Below, in pieces: positions 22,331 to 33,763 of a stretch of DNA of 64,000 nt. Position 1 is the first letter of the stretch, and each line of letters starts with the position of its first letter. The notes beneath the pieces were generated by a model. It worked only from the letters and a program-made list of their open reading frames with translations, did no database searches and was not told the origin of the DNA. The translations under genes were made by a program, and so were the position numbers. Origin of the DNA: Spinacia oleracea (lineage: Eukaryota > Streptophyta > Magnoliopsida > Caryophyllales > Amaranthaceae); contig NC_079492.1 of the NCBI RefSeq assembly GCF_020520425.1, positions 144,367,861-144,431,860 of the forward strand. Reading direction: 5' to 3'.

Positions 22331-22985
22331 TGGGGGCGTTTTTAACGGATTAGGGCGTCGAATAAAAATCCTCCAACCAAATATCACACTTATATTTTTG
22401 CTTGGACAATTCATGGTATATTTGGTTTTTAGAAATTTTACTCAACGGTAAAGAGAAATCGTGGTCAACATCAAATGCACCATTTATAATCATATGGTTC
22501 CTATCTCTATGATTAGATCTGGTTACTGGACGGGTTGAATTAGAGTCGTTGTGGATCATAATTAACAGGTCGGGTAATAAATAGGATATTTTTAGTGGTG
22601 GGGTTGTGGGTTAGTAGTGGACCAATAGTGTTGGGGTCAACAAATGAGCAAGAAAAATGAAAACAGAGCTATGTGCGAACACAAGTGTATACAAAGCTAT
22701 ACATATAAAATTATTTTGTTATAAGTTTGATTTCCGTTAACGTTCTCTTTGGTTGTAAGGAAAATCAATATACATTCCCATGGTAATGCTAGTTCAATCA
22801 AAATTATCTATTTTTCTTTATAAATTTCCATTACCATCCATTACCATTTGGGGAGTGTTATTAAGTGAAAATGCAAATTTATGAAGAAAAATAACAAGTT
22901 TGAGTCAAAATTTCATTACTATGGACATCATGATGAAATTTTCTTACCAAATAGCACTAGATTTATTATCATTCCCACTCTTTAG
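22331..22985. other. AT-rich spacer, nothing recognised
   Basis: Short ORFs only. ATTACCATCCATTACCATTT-like short repeats occur near 22830. No gene, RNA or clear transposon end seen. Confidence 0.45.
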
Positions 22986-23695
22986 TGTTGGAAATTTTCA
23001 TTTGGAAACACAAATTAAGAAAAAAGATAGTGGAAATTAGAGAGTCCCACATTGAAAACCTCTTCATATTCTCCTTATTTATTAATTGGGTAAATGGTGT
23101 AACTCTTGTTTAAGAAAGTGTGGGAGTGGTAAGGGTGGACACATAGCACACGCGCGCGCTGGGTCGGGCTGGGCCGTGGGCCTTGGGACTTGGGAATGCG
23201 GTTCGCGGGCGTGGGGTGGGTTTTGTGGGTCAATCATATTATTTTTGGTAACCGGACTGTTTTGGTTAAATCATTGTTACGGGAATCTGTATTGATAACG
23301 TAACCGTTGGATTAATTACCATTAATTACGTCTGTTACAACCTTCATGATTCTGCTGTTACAGTCATTATTGTTTCTGCCCGTTTTTTACTATTGGTTGT
23401 CTTAGTTCTGATTACTTAATCAAAATTCTATTTTCATTTTCATTACACACATAAATTATTCAAACACTTCCAGAAAACTGAAAACACATTCTTTTCCTCT
23501 CACACAAAAACTTGCTCTCGGTTTTGGGCATATGTTTTGACTCCATCCGATTTTGTAAGTGCACACAAAGTCGGAGTTGCACTAATCTTGGAGGGCGACC
23601 GCATTTTGTTCTATTAGACCGGGAGATAGCGCGAAATCGTCTTTTAGGACAGTGGGTATCCACGACACAACAATTTATCTTCATTGAATTCATCA
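22986..23695 (+). repeat. Probable LTR (solo or fragment), Copia-like
   Basis: Begins TGTTGGAAATTTTCA and soon holds GAGAGTCCCACATTG, a block frequent near the start of plant Copia LTRs. A GC-rich patch (23145-23220), a pyrimidine-rich leader and no ORF fit an LTR. The right boundary is uncertain, no primer-binding site follows, and no target-site duplication was found. Confidence 0.45.
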
Positions 23696-23847
23696 AATCA
23701 GATAAATTTGTTTTAATTTTGATTTAATCGCAATATTTAGTACCAACTACCAAACGGGTCGTAAAACCTTACCTAATAAGAACCCTATTAAATTGATCAA
23801 AACCATATCCGGTCGGCCACGACATTATTAAATTTGGAGACCTATCT

Positions 23848-23906
23848 ATCTTCTCTAATAGCCACAAAAGGACATGAGTTTATCGATCTTCTCTAATAGC
23901 CACAAA
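23848..23906 (+). promoter_or_regulatory. Duplicated 21-bp motif upstream of the UGT gene
   Basis: ATCTTCTCTAATAGCCACAA(A) occurs at 23848-23868 and 23886-23906, 110-170 bases before the ATG. A related stretch (TAATAGTCACAAAGG) lies at 20780. Possible promoter elements or a repeat remnant. Confidence 0.4.
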
Positions 23907-24015
23907 TGAAACCTACCACCCTTTTTGTTGGTTCCTAATATAAATTTTAATTTTTAGAGACAAGAATCCTAATTAATTTTATAGATATCTCAAAAAAAAA
24001 ACAAGGAGAAATCAA

Positions 24016-26531
24016 ATGTCTCAAAACAACAACAACAAAGACAAAGAGGGGGGTGTTTTGAACATAGCATTTTATCCATGGTTTGCTCTTGGTCACCTTA
24101 CTTCTTTTCTCCGATTAGCCAACAAACTTGCCGAAAAGGGTCACAATATCTCATTCTTTCTCCCTACTAAAACACAATCAAAATTTGCTTCTCAAAACCA
24201 CTACCCAAACCACCTTAAATTCATGCCCATCGACATCCCTCATGTCGATGGGCTTCCACCCTGGGCCGAGACGACCAACGATGTACCCGTCTCGGCCGTC
24301 TCCCTCATTATGACCGCCATGGACTTGACCCGTGACACTATCGAATCCCACCTCACCCTTCTCAAACCCGACTTTGTTTTTTACGACTTTTCTTATTGGA
24401 TGCCCGAGTTATGTCGAAAACTCGGGATCAAATCCGTACACTACATCACTGGATTCATAGCAAGATATGCTGGATTAGCTTTCTCTGTTAAAGAATATCA
24501 AAATTCTCCAGGAAAGGCTCATCAATGGCCAACACCACCTAATCTTCCATCCCAAATATTCCAAATGCGGCCCCATGAGGCCAAGATTTTGGACCCTATT
24601 GTTAAAATTCGATTGGGATTAAAAGGTGTTTCGTATGGGGAAATGTTTTGTATATCGTTACGAGAATGCGATGCTATTGCTGTCAAAACTTGCAAAGAGA
24701 TGGAACAGATTTACTGTGAGTATATAGAGAACACCTTACAAAAGCCTGTTCTATTAGCAGGTCCTGTAGTCCCCAAACCCCCATCTTCCAAATTAGTCGA
24801 TCATCATGCCACCTGGCTCAATGGTTTTGATGCTGCAACTGTAATATATTGTGCACTTGGAAGTGAATGTGCTCTTAGCCTTAACCAATTTCAACACCTT
24901 CTTCTTGGTCTAGAGCTCACAGGTAATTAATTGCACTTAAAATAGTTAACTTATGTGTAATTAACTTACATTTGCAATAATGAAATATTATATACTTGTT
25001 GCATGATGGTTGCTTGAATATTATGCTACACAGGTGGTAGTATGGGTTTGAATCCTCCTAAACGGAGATTAAATATTATTATTTTTTTGCTTCTTTCTGT
25101 CTTTTATTTGTCTTTTATTGATCATCTAAATTATTCATGTTTCTTAATTAGACTTAGAGGTTTAATAAATTCCTTCCTATAAAATAGCATAATGCTTATG
25201 TTAAGAATGATATTCCTTTTTGTTTTTTTTATTAGTGTCATTTTGTGCTACCCCTCTGTATTTAAATAAGAGATACACTTGACCAGACATGGGTACTAAG
25301 AAAGAATAGTTGAATGAAATAAAATAATAAAGCAAGTGGGGTTGGGGTCAGGGCCGGTTAAAGGGAGGTCCAACCATACCTACAACACCGGGCCACAAAA
25401 TTTTAGGCCCCAAAAAGAAATTATGTTGGTTAAACCCCTAAGAACAAATATTATATATTTAGCAGTTGCTTTGTTATGCATTATGTAATCTCTGTCCCAA
25501 TTGGTAAGGACTCATAATTTCATGTGGTAATCGAGACCAGGGTTCGATTAAATATTTTAATCAAGTAAAATAAGTGGAGGCCATTAAATTTTGGAGGTGT
25601 GTGGGATGGGGGGTTTATGAAATTAATTGTTTAATGTGGTAATGGGTGGGAGTATTATTTAATTAGATGGTGGGGTTGAAAACTTAATAAAAATGGCTAG
25701 TGTATCTTCTATTTAAGTACAGCCGAAAATAGTAAGTGTATCTTCTATTTAAATACGGGGGGAGTATTTATTCAGTGGTAATTATCTTAATAAAGTGAAT
25801 CTCCTTCAAAGTATGAAAAACTCTTTTTTTTTTTCATTTTAAATTGAAATCACGCCAAGTTATTGTTTCAATTTGGACTATGTGTTAGAGTTTTGTTGTT
25901 ATAAAATTCCAAAGTTAAAGTTCATAAATCCTCCATATATTTTATTATATAAAGTGCAAATATGAGAAATTAGAAAGCAAATCATATATAGTTATTTATT
26001 TTTTGTTAAATTCCTTGATCTACCCTTGCAGGTAAGCCATTTTTAACAGCTTTGAAACCGCCAAAGGAATATGAAACAGTAGAATCAGCTTTTCCAGAAG
26101 GATTTGCGGAGAGAATAAAAGGAAGAGGAATCGTCCAAGGGGGTTGGGTACAGCAACAACTTATCTTACAACATCCTTCAGTAGGATGTTTTATAACTCA
26201 TTGTGGTGCTGCTTCTTTATCAGAAGCTATGGCAAGTCAATGTCAAATAGTGTTAATGCCACAAGGTGTTGACCAGTTTACAAACGCAAAGCAAATGAGC
26301 TTAGAGTTAAAGATAGGGGTCGAAGTTGAGGCAAAAGAGGATGATGGTTTATTCACTAAAGAGGCCATTAATAAGGCAATTTCTCTTGTGATGGAACAAG
26401 ATAGTCAAATTGGGAGAGAAGTCATGGTCAACCATGCTAAATGGAGAGATTTCATTTTAACGGAAGGTTTAGAGGATTCTTATATCACTACCTTCATTCA
26501 GAGTTTACAACACTTGCTTCCATCATTCTGA
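24016..26531 (+). CDS. UDP-glycosyltransferase, UGT79/91 glycoside-glycosyltransferase type
   Basis: Predicted join 24016-24922 and 26032-26531 (1407 nt, 468 aa); donor ACAG|GTAATT, acceptor CTTGCAG|GT, phase 1, intron 1109 bp. A cytosolic GT-B fold enzyme that moves a sugar from a UDP-sugar to a small molecule. Visible parts: N-terminal WFALGHLTSFLRLANKLAEK with catalytic-type His27; KPDFVFYDFSYW with partner Asp124; LAGPVVPKP linker; CALGSE; and a PSPG box at residues 341-384 (WVQQQLILQHPSVGC, THCG, ending VDQ). The GGWVQQQ start and an HCG not followed by WN are typical of the UGT79/91/94 group, which usually adds a second sugar to an existing glycoside of flavonoids, anthocyanins or, in Caryophyllales, perhaps betalains. 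The acceptor cannot be told from sequence. Residue Gln384 at the end of the box favours glucose or xylose but is not decisive. All key residues are present. The intron carries a MITE; AATAAA lies at 26622. Confidence 0.92.
25251..25764. mobile_element. Stowaway-like MITE in the UGT intron, with an insertion
   Basis: Left end CCCCTCTGTATTTAAATAAG and right end TTATTTAAATACGGGGGGAG-like, with TA at 25249-25250 and 25765-25766. The interior related to 35179-35461 is split at about 25350-25570 by sequence starting GGGCCGGTTAAAGGGAGG and holding GGTTCGATTA, a SINE- or hAT-like relic. Confidence 0.65.
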
Positions 26532-26828
26532 TTCATTCATTCAAAGCCTTTTATGTTATGTTATGTTATGTATTCGATCCCTAGCTAGCTTCAAACATAT
26601 GTTATCTTCTTTTTTTATCATAATAAAATTGTAACAACTTTAATTATTTGGACTACTACTTTACTTCTGAATATTCAGGCCCTGTTCTTTTAGACTTTAT
26701 TGCAGTTCCATTCAGTTCAGTTCAGTTCACTTCAGCTCCATTCATTTCGGTTCAGTACAAAGAACGGATTCATCTTTCTTTGTAATTATTTTTATTCTTG
26801 ATATTGCAATTAAAATTGCCAATTATTA

Positions 26829-26831
<3 letters not shown>

Positions 26832-26906
<75 letters not shown>
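26832..26906. repeat. (TA)n microsatellite
   Basis: About 75 bases of alternating T and A, roughly 320 bases after the UGT stop. Confidence 0.95.
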
Positions 26907-26909
<3 letters not shown>

Positions 26910-28198
26910 TCACCCTCTAATGAGAAGATTGTTAAAATGAGAAGAATGAGAAGGAATCTTAACCGTGTAACTGATTTAATCTAACGATTCAAAATTCACC
27001 GGTGCAACAATAACAAACCATTAAAAAAATATTAAAAACTGCACACTACCTGTCAAACGGGTCGGTCGGGTCGGGTTGTAAAAAATTACTTTCGGGTTCG
27101 GGTTGAATCGGGTCGGTCACTTTCGGGTTCGGGTTTACAAATGCTTGTTCAAGACCCAGAACTTTCGGGTTCGGGTCGACCCAACGGATTGAGAGATTTT
27201 AAAACGCGCATTATATTTTCATTAATTTAGGTGATAAATATACAAAATATTGACAAAAGTTAACAAATTTTCCTACGAAAGTTTATATTTAGTCAAATTC
27301 AACCATAAAATGGCGTATAATTGAAATTAAAATCAGATTACACACAACAAAGGTAAATACAACGTGCCTATTATGCTTAAATTTTCTCATAATCTCATTT
27401 ATTACTATAAATACAATGATTTTCAATCGGTCGGGTCCAAAACGGGTTCGGTCGGGTTTTGACCCATTCCTTTTAAGATTGCTCGGGTTCGGATAAAATC
27501 GAGTTACGGGTCACAAAATCTTGTTCAGGACCCAGTATTTTCGAGTAAATAGGTCTGGAGGTCCCTTAACTTTGCCAAAAGGAGCAGTTAAGTCCCTCAA
27601 GTTTCAAAAGGAGCATTTAGGTCCCTCAAAATGGATGGAATAAGCTATTTTTATTAACACCGTTACATTTTCCGTTAAGTTCAATTAAATAATAATAAAA
27701 CTGATTTTAAATAAAGGGAAATCAATTTACATGTGTATAAATGATTTAAAATAGCTTCTTTTGATTTTGACTTAGCTTTTTCAAGTTCCTTAGCCTTTTC
27801 ATTTGCTTTTTCACCCTACACATTTCATCGTAATAGAGCAATTTAACCCTATACATCTACAATAAAAATTAACAAAATATATTAAAAGAGATGCTAAAAT
27901 ATTTGATCTTGATTAATTCCGAGAAAGAAAAAACTGAGATCTAATCCCCCCAAACAAATAGATTGATCATTTGGTGGAAGATGGCAGTGTATTCCATTGA
28001 ACAATGATATAGGGATTACAATATGATCGAGTCCTAATTCATTAATATGACTAGAAGTCTAATATACATCAAATATCCCAAGGCAAAATCCTATGAGATA
28101 TCTAAGTAGTTAAAAATCAAGTGTCGATGTGATTACAAATAGTTCTTACACTTAACTTATTAAACACAAAATCACAACATATATTAATAAAGGATAAT

Positions 28199-28468
28199 CT
28201 AGTTACATGACAATGGTCCTTCCCCACTGTACAAGGCTAGTAAATACCCGTTGCCAACCCAATCCTCAAAAGGGTAATACACTTGAACCATAACATAAGA
28301 CCAACCGAGTAACGGATACCATTTATGCACAATTTGATCCGACTCACGTTTGTTCGGCCCGGGATACAGACATTCTGGGATACAGACCAATTGCCTCGCG
28401 TACCTTCTGTTCACATGCCATCCAGTCGTTTCATGTACTGCTTGAAGCCTTGATTTGATGGCCATCAT
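28199..28468 (-). CDS. Unrecognised ORF inside the MULE (captured sequence?)
   Basis: 90 codons starting MMAIKSRLQAVHE and holding HKWYPLLGWSYVMVQVYYP. Composition is ordinary for a folded protein (aromatic-rich, few low-complexity runs), unlike most ORFs here. I do not recognise it. Upstream on the same strand come possible 5' parts (ATG near 28765) and, further, a tandemly repeated TATA-bearing segment. It may be the last part of a captured gene fragment; whether it is translated is unknown. Confidence 0.35.
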   Translation of the reverse strand: MMAIKSRLQAVHETTGWHVNRRYARQLVCIPECLYPGPNKRESDQIVHKWYPLLGWSYVMVQVYYPFEDWVGNGYLLALYSGEGPLSCN

Positions 28469-28866
28469 CTAGAACTCTCGAGGTGAGGCCCCACGAGGTG
28501 GATCCCTTCACAACACGCCTTTGTCGAACCCAAGCTTCACTTCATCGAAAAATGATTTCCTCACCATTCGATGATCTGCTTTTCAGGATTCTCCAACATT
28601 CACAACCCCTTTGAGAATGACTCAACAAGGGGTCATGGAAGCATGACATTGGAAGGCTACTTAGACAGAGAAACTACGGTCGTGTTTTTTTTATGACTAA
28701 TTTTTATTTTCTGATATGGGGGGTGATATTTGTATACGAAATCTTCTATGGTTAAGAAGATATTCATTGTGTTGTGATGAATTGAAAGGAAAAAAACTGG
28801 GTTGTTGAGTAGAAGAAGAAATATATATGGAGTATTGAATACAAACCAAGATATAAGAGATGAATA

Positions 28867-29157
28867 TTGTTGTAATGCTTTAAGCCAACCCCCTTGTGTT
28901 TATATAGTCAAGGAAGACCAATGGAAGATAAGCTGTTTCTCACATCTCAATGCTCCTCATTAAATACTTAGGAGTAGTTAGTAGACCAAGGAAGACCAAA
29001 TTAAATATAGTCTTGTTGTAATGCTTTAAGCCAACCCCCTTGTGTTTATATAGTCAAGGAAGACCAATGGAAGATAAGCTGTTTCTCACATCTCAATGCT
29101 CCTCATTAAATACTTAGGAGTAGTTAGTAGACCAAGGAAGACCAAATTAAATATAGT
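28867..29157 (-). repeat. Tandem duplication, 146-bp unit, promoter-like
   Basis: Units 28867-29012 and 29013-29157 appear identical by eye. On the minus strand each holds a TATA-like CTATATAAACAC followed about 30 bases later by ATTACAACAA, the look of a plant core promoter with a start site. It lies upstream of the ORF on the minus strand at 28468-28199, within the MULE. Confidence 0.85.
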
Positions 29158-30416
29158 GCGTCTGAAATGCAACTTGTATCTAATACAAATGTTTAAATTT
29201 CCAGAACAGTGGATACATACTCCGTATATGTGCCTAGTTTGAACACATACTCCGTATTAAGGTTCATTACCTTACTCGGACGAAGCTCTTTTACGTCCTC
29301 TTATCTAACTAGTATAACCATTAATTGAATTTCGTTAAATAATACTCTGATGAGCGAGCTTAGCTTTGAGACGAGATAGAACACAAAATGAGGCTCATTA
29401 AACAAATCAGTTTGGACATGATCTGAACACAAACATGCTCGTTCATGTTACAAGCTCGTGAACAAGCTCGTTTATGTTCATTTATTTAATTAATTAGACG
29501 GGCTTGAACACACATCTAAACTTGATAAATAAATTAGATTCAGGAGCATGAAATATTGGACATATCGGTAAGTGCAACGTCTAATTGTAAATTGTAACAA
29601 AATTCATAATTCACGTTCTACAAAATTTTTAAGTGTTTTATTTGCCATGGAATGTTAAATACTCTGTTTTTTTGAGAGCCTCAACGGCTATATTTTTGTA
29701 AAAAGCTAACTGAAATGAATTTCCCTTTATTTAATTATTGGTAAATGGTAAATGTAACTGTTTTTTTGTCGTTTAGTGCCTTTTATTTAGTTTCCTTTTA
29801 ATTTAATTGAATTTTAACGGCCGTTAGTAACAGAAGTCAAAAAGCAGCGGTTTCCATCCATTTTGAGGGACCTAAATGCTCCTTTTGAAACTTGAGGGAC
29901 CTAACTGCTCCTTTTGGCAAAATTTAGGGACCTGCAGATCTATTTACTCCAGTATTTTCAGGTCGGGCGGGTCGGGTCGATTTTTAACAGCTCTACTGCA
30001 CAGGCATGACTTGCGTGAATTTGTACAGACGCAAACAAACATAAACCTCACCCCCCTTTCTCTCTCCTTCAATAATCAAGCTTTTTCAATGGGGATTTCT
30101 TCAACTTTTTCTTCCTAGACAGTTAATTTATCTTTAGAAGTTTGTACTGTAGTAACTACAATCAATTAAATACTAGCAAAACCATCTTCCTCACCTGTCT
30201 CTTTCTCTCTTCTCCATCTCACTTTAATGGTGGACAAAATAAAACTCAACCTCCTTGTTTTCATTCTTCTAATTGATAATTAGTCTTTTCTCTTTTTACT
30301 TTAATGGTGTAGATAGGATTTCTGAATTTGTAAGGTTAGACGAGAATCTTGATTATTATATCGTCATCGATTTTTTTTTCTGATTTAAATTGTTTGACAG
30401 TGGTAATATTTGTTGG

Positions 30417-31323
30417 TAGACCTGTCAAAAATCGACCCGCCCGAAAACCGACCCGAACCCGACCCGAAAATATTGGAACCTGAATAAGATTTTGTGACCC
30501 GTAATCCGATTTTATCCGAACCCGAGCAACCCGAAAAGTAATGGGTCAAAACCCGACCGAACCCGTTTTGAACCCGACCGATAGATTGAAAATCATTGTA
30601 TTTATACTAAAAAATGAGATTATGAGAAAATTTAAACATAATAAACAAGTTGTTTTTACTATTATTGTGTGTTATATGATTTTAATTTGAATTATACGTC
30701 ATTTTATGGTTGAATTTGACTAAATATAAACATGTGTAGAAAAAGGGTGATGATAAAGGTCGCAAGTTGCGACAATATTTAGTTGTCGCAATCTTATGTG
30801 TCACAGTTTAATTGGTACATATAGGCGCCACGTAGGCTATGTGTCATCCGAATATTTTTACTACCAATGCAATATTTTTACTATGAAAATATGTAAATAA
30901 GGTAGTCGATATAAAAAAGGAAACAAATTAGAATATTAAGATTTTCTCACCTTTTTTGTACATATATAATATGTTATATATAAGTTAAATATTTCAGTTT
31001 CCAATTTAAATCATGACACGTAAACATGCCATGTCATCATTGTGACACGTCTTAAAGGTCGCATGTTGCGACCTTTATCATTTTCGGTAGAAAAATTTGT
31101 TAATTTCTGCTCATATTTTGTATATTTATCACCTAAATTAATGAAAATATAATGCGCGTTTTAAAATCTCTTAACCCTTTGGGTCGACCCGAACCCGAAA
31201 GTTCTGAGTCTTGAACAAGCATTTGTAAACCCGAACCCGAAAGTGACCGACCCGATTCAACCCAAACCCGAAAATAATTTTTTACGATCCGACCCGACCC
31301 GACCGACCCGTTTGACAGGTCTA
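30417..31323. mobile_element. hAT-like element with a nested MITE
   Basis: TIRs TAGACCTGTCAAA and reverse complement; flanks TTTGTTGG (30409-30416) and CTTGTTGG (31324-31331), an 8-bp duplication with one difference. Subterminal CCCGAACCCGA-type repeats mirror those at 27047-27542, and the middle sequence (AAATTTGTTAA, TGCGCGTTTTAAAATCTC) is shared in inverted order. It carries the insertion at 30745-31086. Confidence 0.8.
30745..31086. mobile_element. Mutator-type MITE nested in the hAT-like element
   Basis: Ends GGGTGATGATAAAGGTCGCA and CGAAAATGATAAAGGTCGCA (reverse complement of the right end) flanked by GTAGAAAAA at 30736-30744 and 31087-31095 (9 bp). Internal TTGCGACAATA-type palindromes. 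342 bp. A shorter relative lies at 43711-43970. Confidence 0.85.
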
Positions 31324-31331
31324 CTTGTTGG

Positions 31332-32304
31332 AGTATATTGTTCTAAAAATTAGGTAAGATTCCATTCGACTTTTCAAGACAAGAATTGAGGCTCCATTTA
31401 CTCCTCCATCTTTTGGAATTGAACAGTGAGCAATTAATTTTGTTCATTCATTTTTTGCTCATTTACATAGATGAGCAAATACATTTTGCTCATTGTTCAT
31501 TTGTGTTCGAAAATAGGCGGTTGTAATTGATTCATCTAGACTATTCTCTCAGTTTTAAGATGATCCTACTCGATTTGTTAATGGAGTGAGACAAATTAAA
31601 CCCCCCCTTCGAATTGGATAAAACTCCCCGATTTGATGATGGAGTGAGTATTTGGTGATATTTGTTTGGATTAATTGCTAGAGTTTGAGTAAAAGGAGAA
31701 GGAAGGTAAGAATACTGACTGCCATAGCCCCATGGCTGCTTAAGGATGAAATAAAAATTGAGCTTATATTACAAATGAGAGTAGGAGGAAGACACCTTAA
31801 CCTAATTTACACTCAAATGAATGTTAGGTTCATGATTTAGGTGTCTTCTCATTTGATTTTATGCGGCTTAACTAGGTTCTTATTACTGGGAAAGATGTTT
31901 TTGATTTTATGCTTAATTAGGTTCTTATTACTAAGCAAAATCTGGATTGAGTTTCTGAAAAAAATTTCCATAAAAATGGCATCATTAATAAAATATTATG
32001 ATTATTGTATTTATTATTTATTATTATGAGTATTTATTATTTATTATTTATCCTCCCTCTCTTTTCGAGGCCTATGGGCTATGGGCAGTCTAGAGTGTCG
32101 CCTCATCGCCCACCAACTACCTAGCTATAAACTATAAAGCCACCACTTACCACGAAAACACCCACCACCCACCATGAATACAATCCCGTGAAAAAATTAT
32201 CTCATTTTTTCCTATCATATTTATTTTTTAAAATAAAATAACAGTTGATAACCAAACAACCATTTATCACCTAAAATATTATAAAAAGGTGAATTTACAA
32301 TAGA
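31332..32304. other. Spacer with a MITE fragment, no gene
   Basis: 32190-32295 matches in reverse the subterminal part of the MITE at 21148-21433 (AACAGTTGATAACCAAACAA, ATTTATCACCTAAAA). The rest is AT-rich with no recognisable protein. Confidence 0.5.
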
Positions 32305-32314
32305 GATATTTCTA

Positions 32315-33763
32315 GAGTAAATAGGTCTGGAGGTCCCTAAACTTTGCCAAAAGGAGCAGTTAGGTCCCTCAAGTTTCAAAATGAGCATTTAGGTCCCTCA
32401 AAATGGATGGAAACCGCTGCTTTTTGACTTCTGTTACTAACGTCTGTTAAATGAATTAAAAATAAAGGCAAATTAATATAAAAGGCAGAAAAGGACAAAA
32501 TAACAGTTACTTTTACATATTAACAATAATTAAATAAAGGGAAACCCTTTTAAGTTAGCTTTTTACAAAAAACTAGCAGTTCAAAGTATTTAACAAGGCC
32601 ATTTGTACCCAAATTATTCAACATTTAATAAAATAAAATAAAGGATCAACGCTTCCTACTAATCAAATCCCCCAAATTAACACACCCAACAAGCATAGGT
32701 TAATCAACAACATTTCTCAGAGACAATTTATCAAACACCTTGTGTGCACACCCAAGTAACTTACATTTCCGGTAAAATTCATCCGAGCTCAAACCCATAA
32801 ACTCCATGCATCGTCATCATCTTCAATCTCATGTTTAATCAGCAAGTCGATCGATCGATCGAGAACCAATACTCACAACCACAAAAACAAAGCACCTTGC
32901 TGGATGTTCCTTAACAACAGGGCCCGACTCCGAATTTTCAATCGGAGCCTCTGAGTGGGCTTAGCCAAGCTCTGGACACCTCTTGGCTGATTTCCTGAAA
33001 GGGGGTTTAATTTCCTCCGCCTCTTAATTCTTACTCAAAGTCTCGAACCATCTTAGTTTACTCCTCTTCTTCTTCGGTATTTCGTGGCTGCAAGTAGGGA
33101 AAAATCCCATGGTTGATTGGTTTCTTCACTGCTACTCTGCATCATCGTTGATCCTCATCATGATCACCATCAATCATCTACCAACTTGAGCTTGAGATCA
33201 CAATAATCGTGCACCTTCAAAGATCACTTTCAACAGTATCCCATAATAAAAGAGGAGAGAGAAAGAGAGAGAAAAAGGTAGAAGAAGAACTAGTGGTAGT
33301 AGCAGACATCTGGGAGAAGAGAATTTGAAACTTTAGAGTTGTGGAAGAACAACAATTAGCTGAAGTTTATGGCGATAATTGCTGAAAATTTAGAGTAAAT
33401 TTGCTTGGGTTACTCACTAAATTCGATTTGATTAGGAAGAGTTGTGGAAAAACCTAGAAAAGGGAATATAAAGGGTGAAACGTGTAAATGGAGAAAAAGC
33501 CATATGAAAAAGCTAAGTAAGTTGAAAAAGCTAAGTCATAATTAAAATCAGCTGTTTTCATTTATTTATACACGTGTAAATTAATTTTCCTTTTCTTTAA
33601 AGCGGTTTTATTATTATTTTATTGAACTTAACGGAAAATGAAACGGTGTTAACAAAAGTAGCTGATTCCATCCATTTTGAGGGACTAAAATGCTCCTTTT
33701 GAAACTTGAGGGACTTAACTGCTCCTTTTGCCAAAGTTTAGAGACCTCCAGTATAGTTTACTC
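32315..33763. mobile_element. Second MULE of the same family, with a PPR-like fragment
   Basis: Ends GAGTAAATAGG and AGTTTACTC with inverted repeats matching 27543-29949. GATATTTCTA at 32305-32314 and 33764-33773 is a 10-bp target duplication. 1449 bp, no transposase. The interior differs from the first MULE apart from the ends. On the minus strand it holds UTR-like pyrimidine-rich DNA and a PPR-like frame. Confidence 0.85.
32700..32807 (-). pseudogene. PPR-like fragment carried by the MULE
   Basis: 35 codons ending in GCAHKVFDKLSLRNVVD then a stop. The pattern [C/D]A-x-KVFDKM-x-x-RNVVSW is characteristic of plant PLS-class pentatricopeptide repeats. Only about one repeat remains, so it is not a working RNA-binding protein. 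It probably derives from a host PPR gene captured by the transposon. Confidence 0.5.

Larger units (their letters stand above)
27543..29949. mobile_element. MULE (Mutator-like), 10-bp target duplication
   Basis: Both ends read GAGTAAATAG inward, with inverted repeats of roughly 120 bp (GGTCCCT, CCAAAAGGAGCA, GTCCCTCAAGTTTC, CATTTTGAGGGACCT). CAGTATTTTC occurs at 27533-27542 and 29950-29959, inside the hAT-like element. 2407 bp. No transposase. The interior is not TIR-like and may be captured host sequence: a promoter-like tandem repeat and a 90-codon ORF on the minus strand. Confidence 0.85.
27047..29995. mobile_element. hAT-like element, split by a MULE
   Basis: Left end TACCTGTCAAACGGGTCGG, right end CGATTTTTAACAGCTCTA. 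An 8-bp target duplication with one difference flanks it (CTGCACAC 27039-27046, CTGCACAG 29996-30003), the hAT pattern. The ends consist of CGGGTCGGGT-type repeats. Without the inserted MULE it would be about 530 bp, non-coding. Related in inverted order to 30417-31323. Confidence 0.7.

Noticed and set aside
28996-29020. Assembly duplication as sole explanation of the 146-bp tandem repeat
   Set aside because: Cannot be excluded from sequence alone, but the units join without a gap and lie inside a bounded MULE; kept as a real repeat pending read support.
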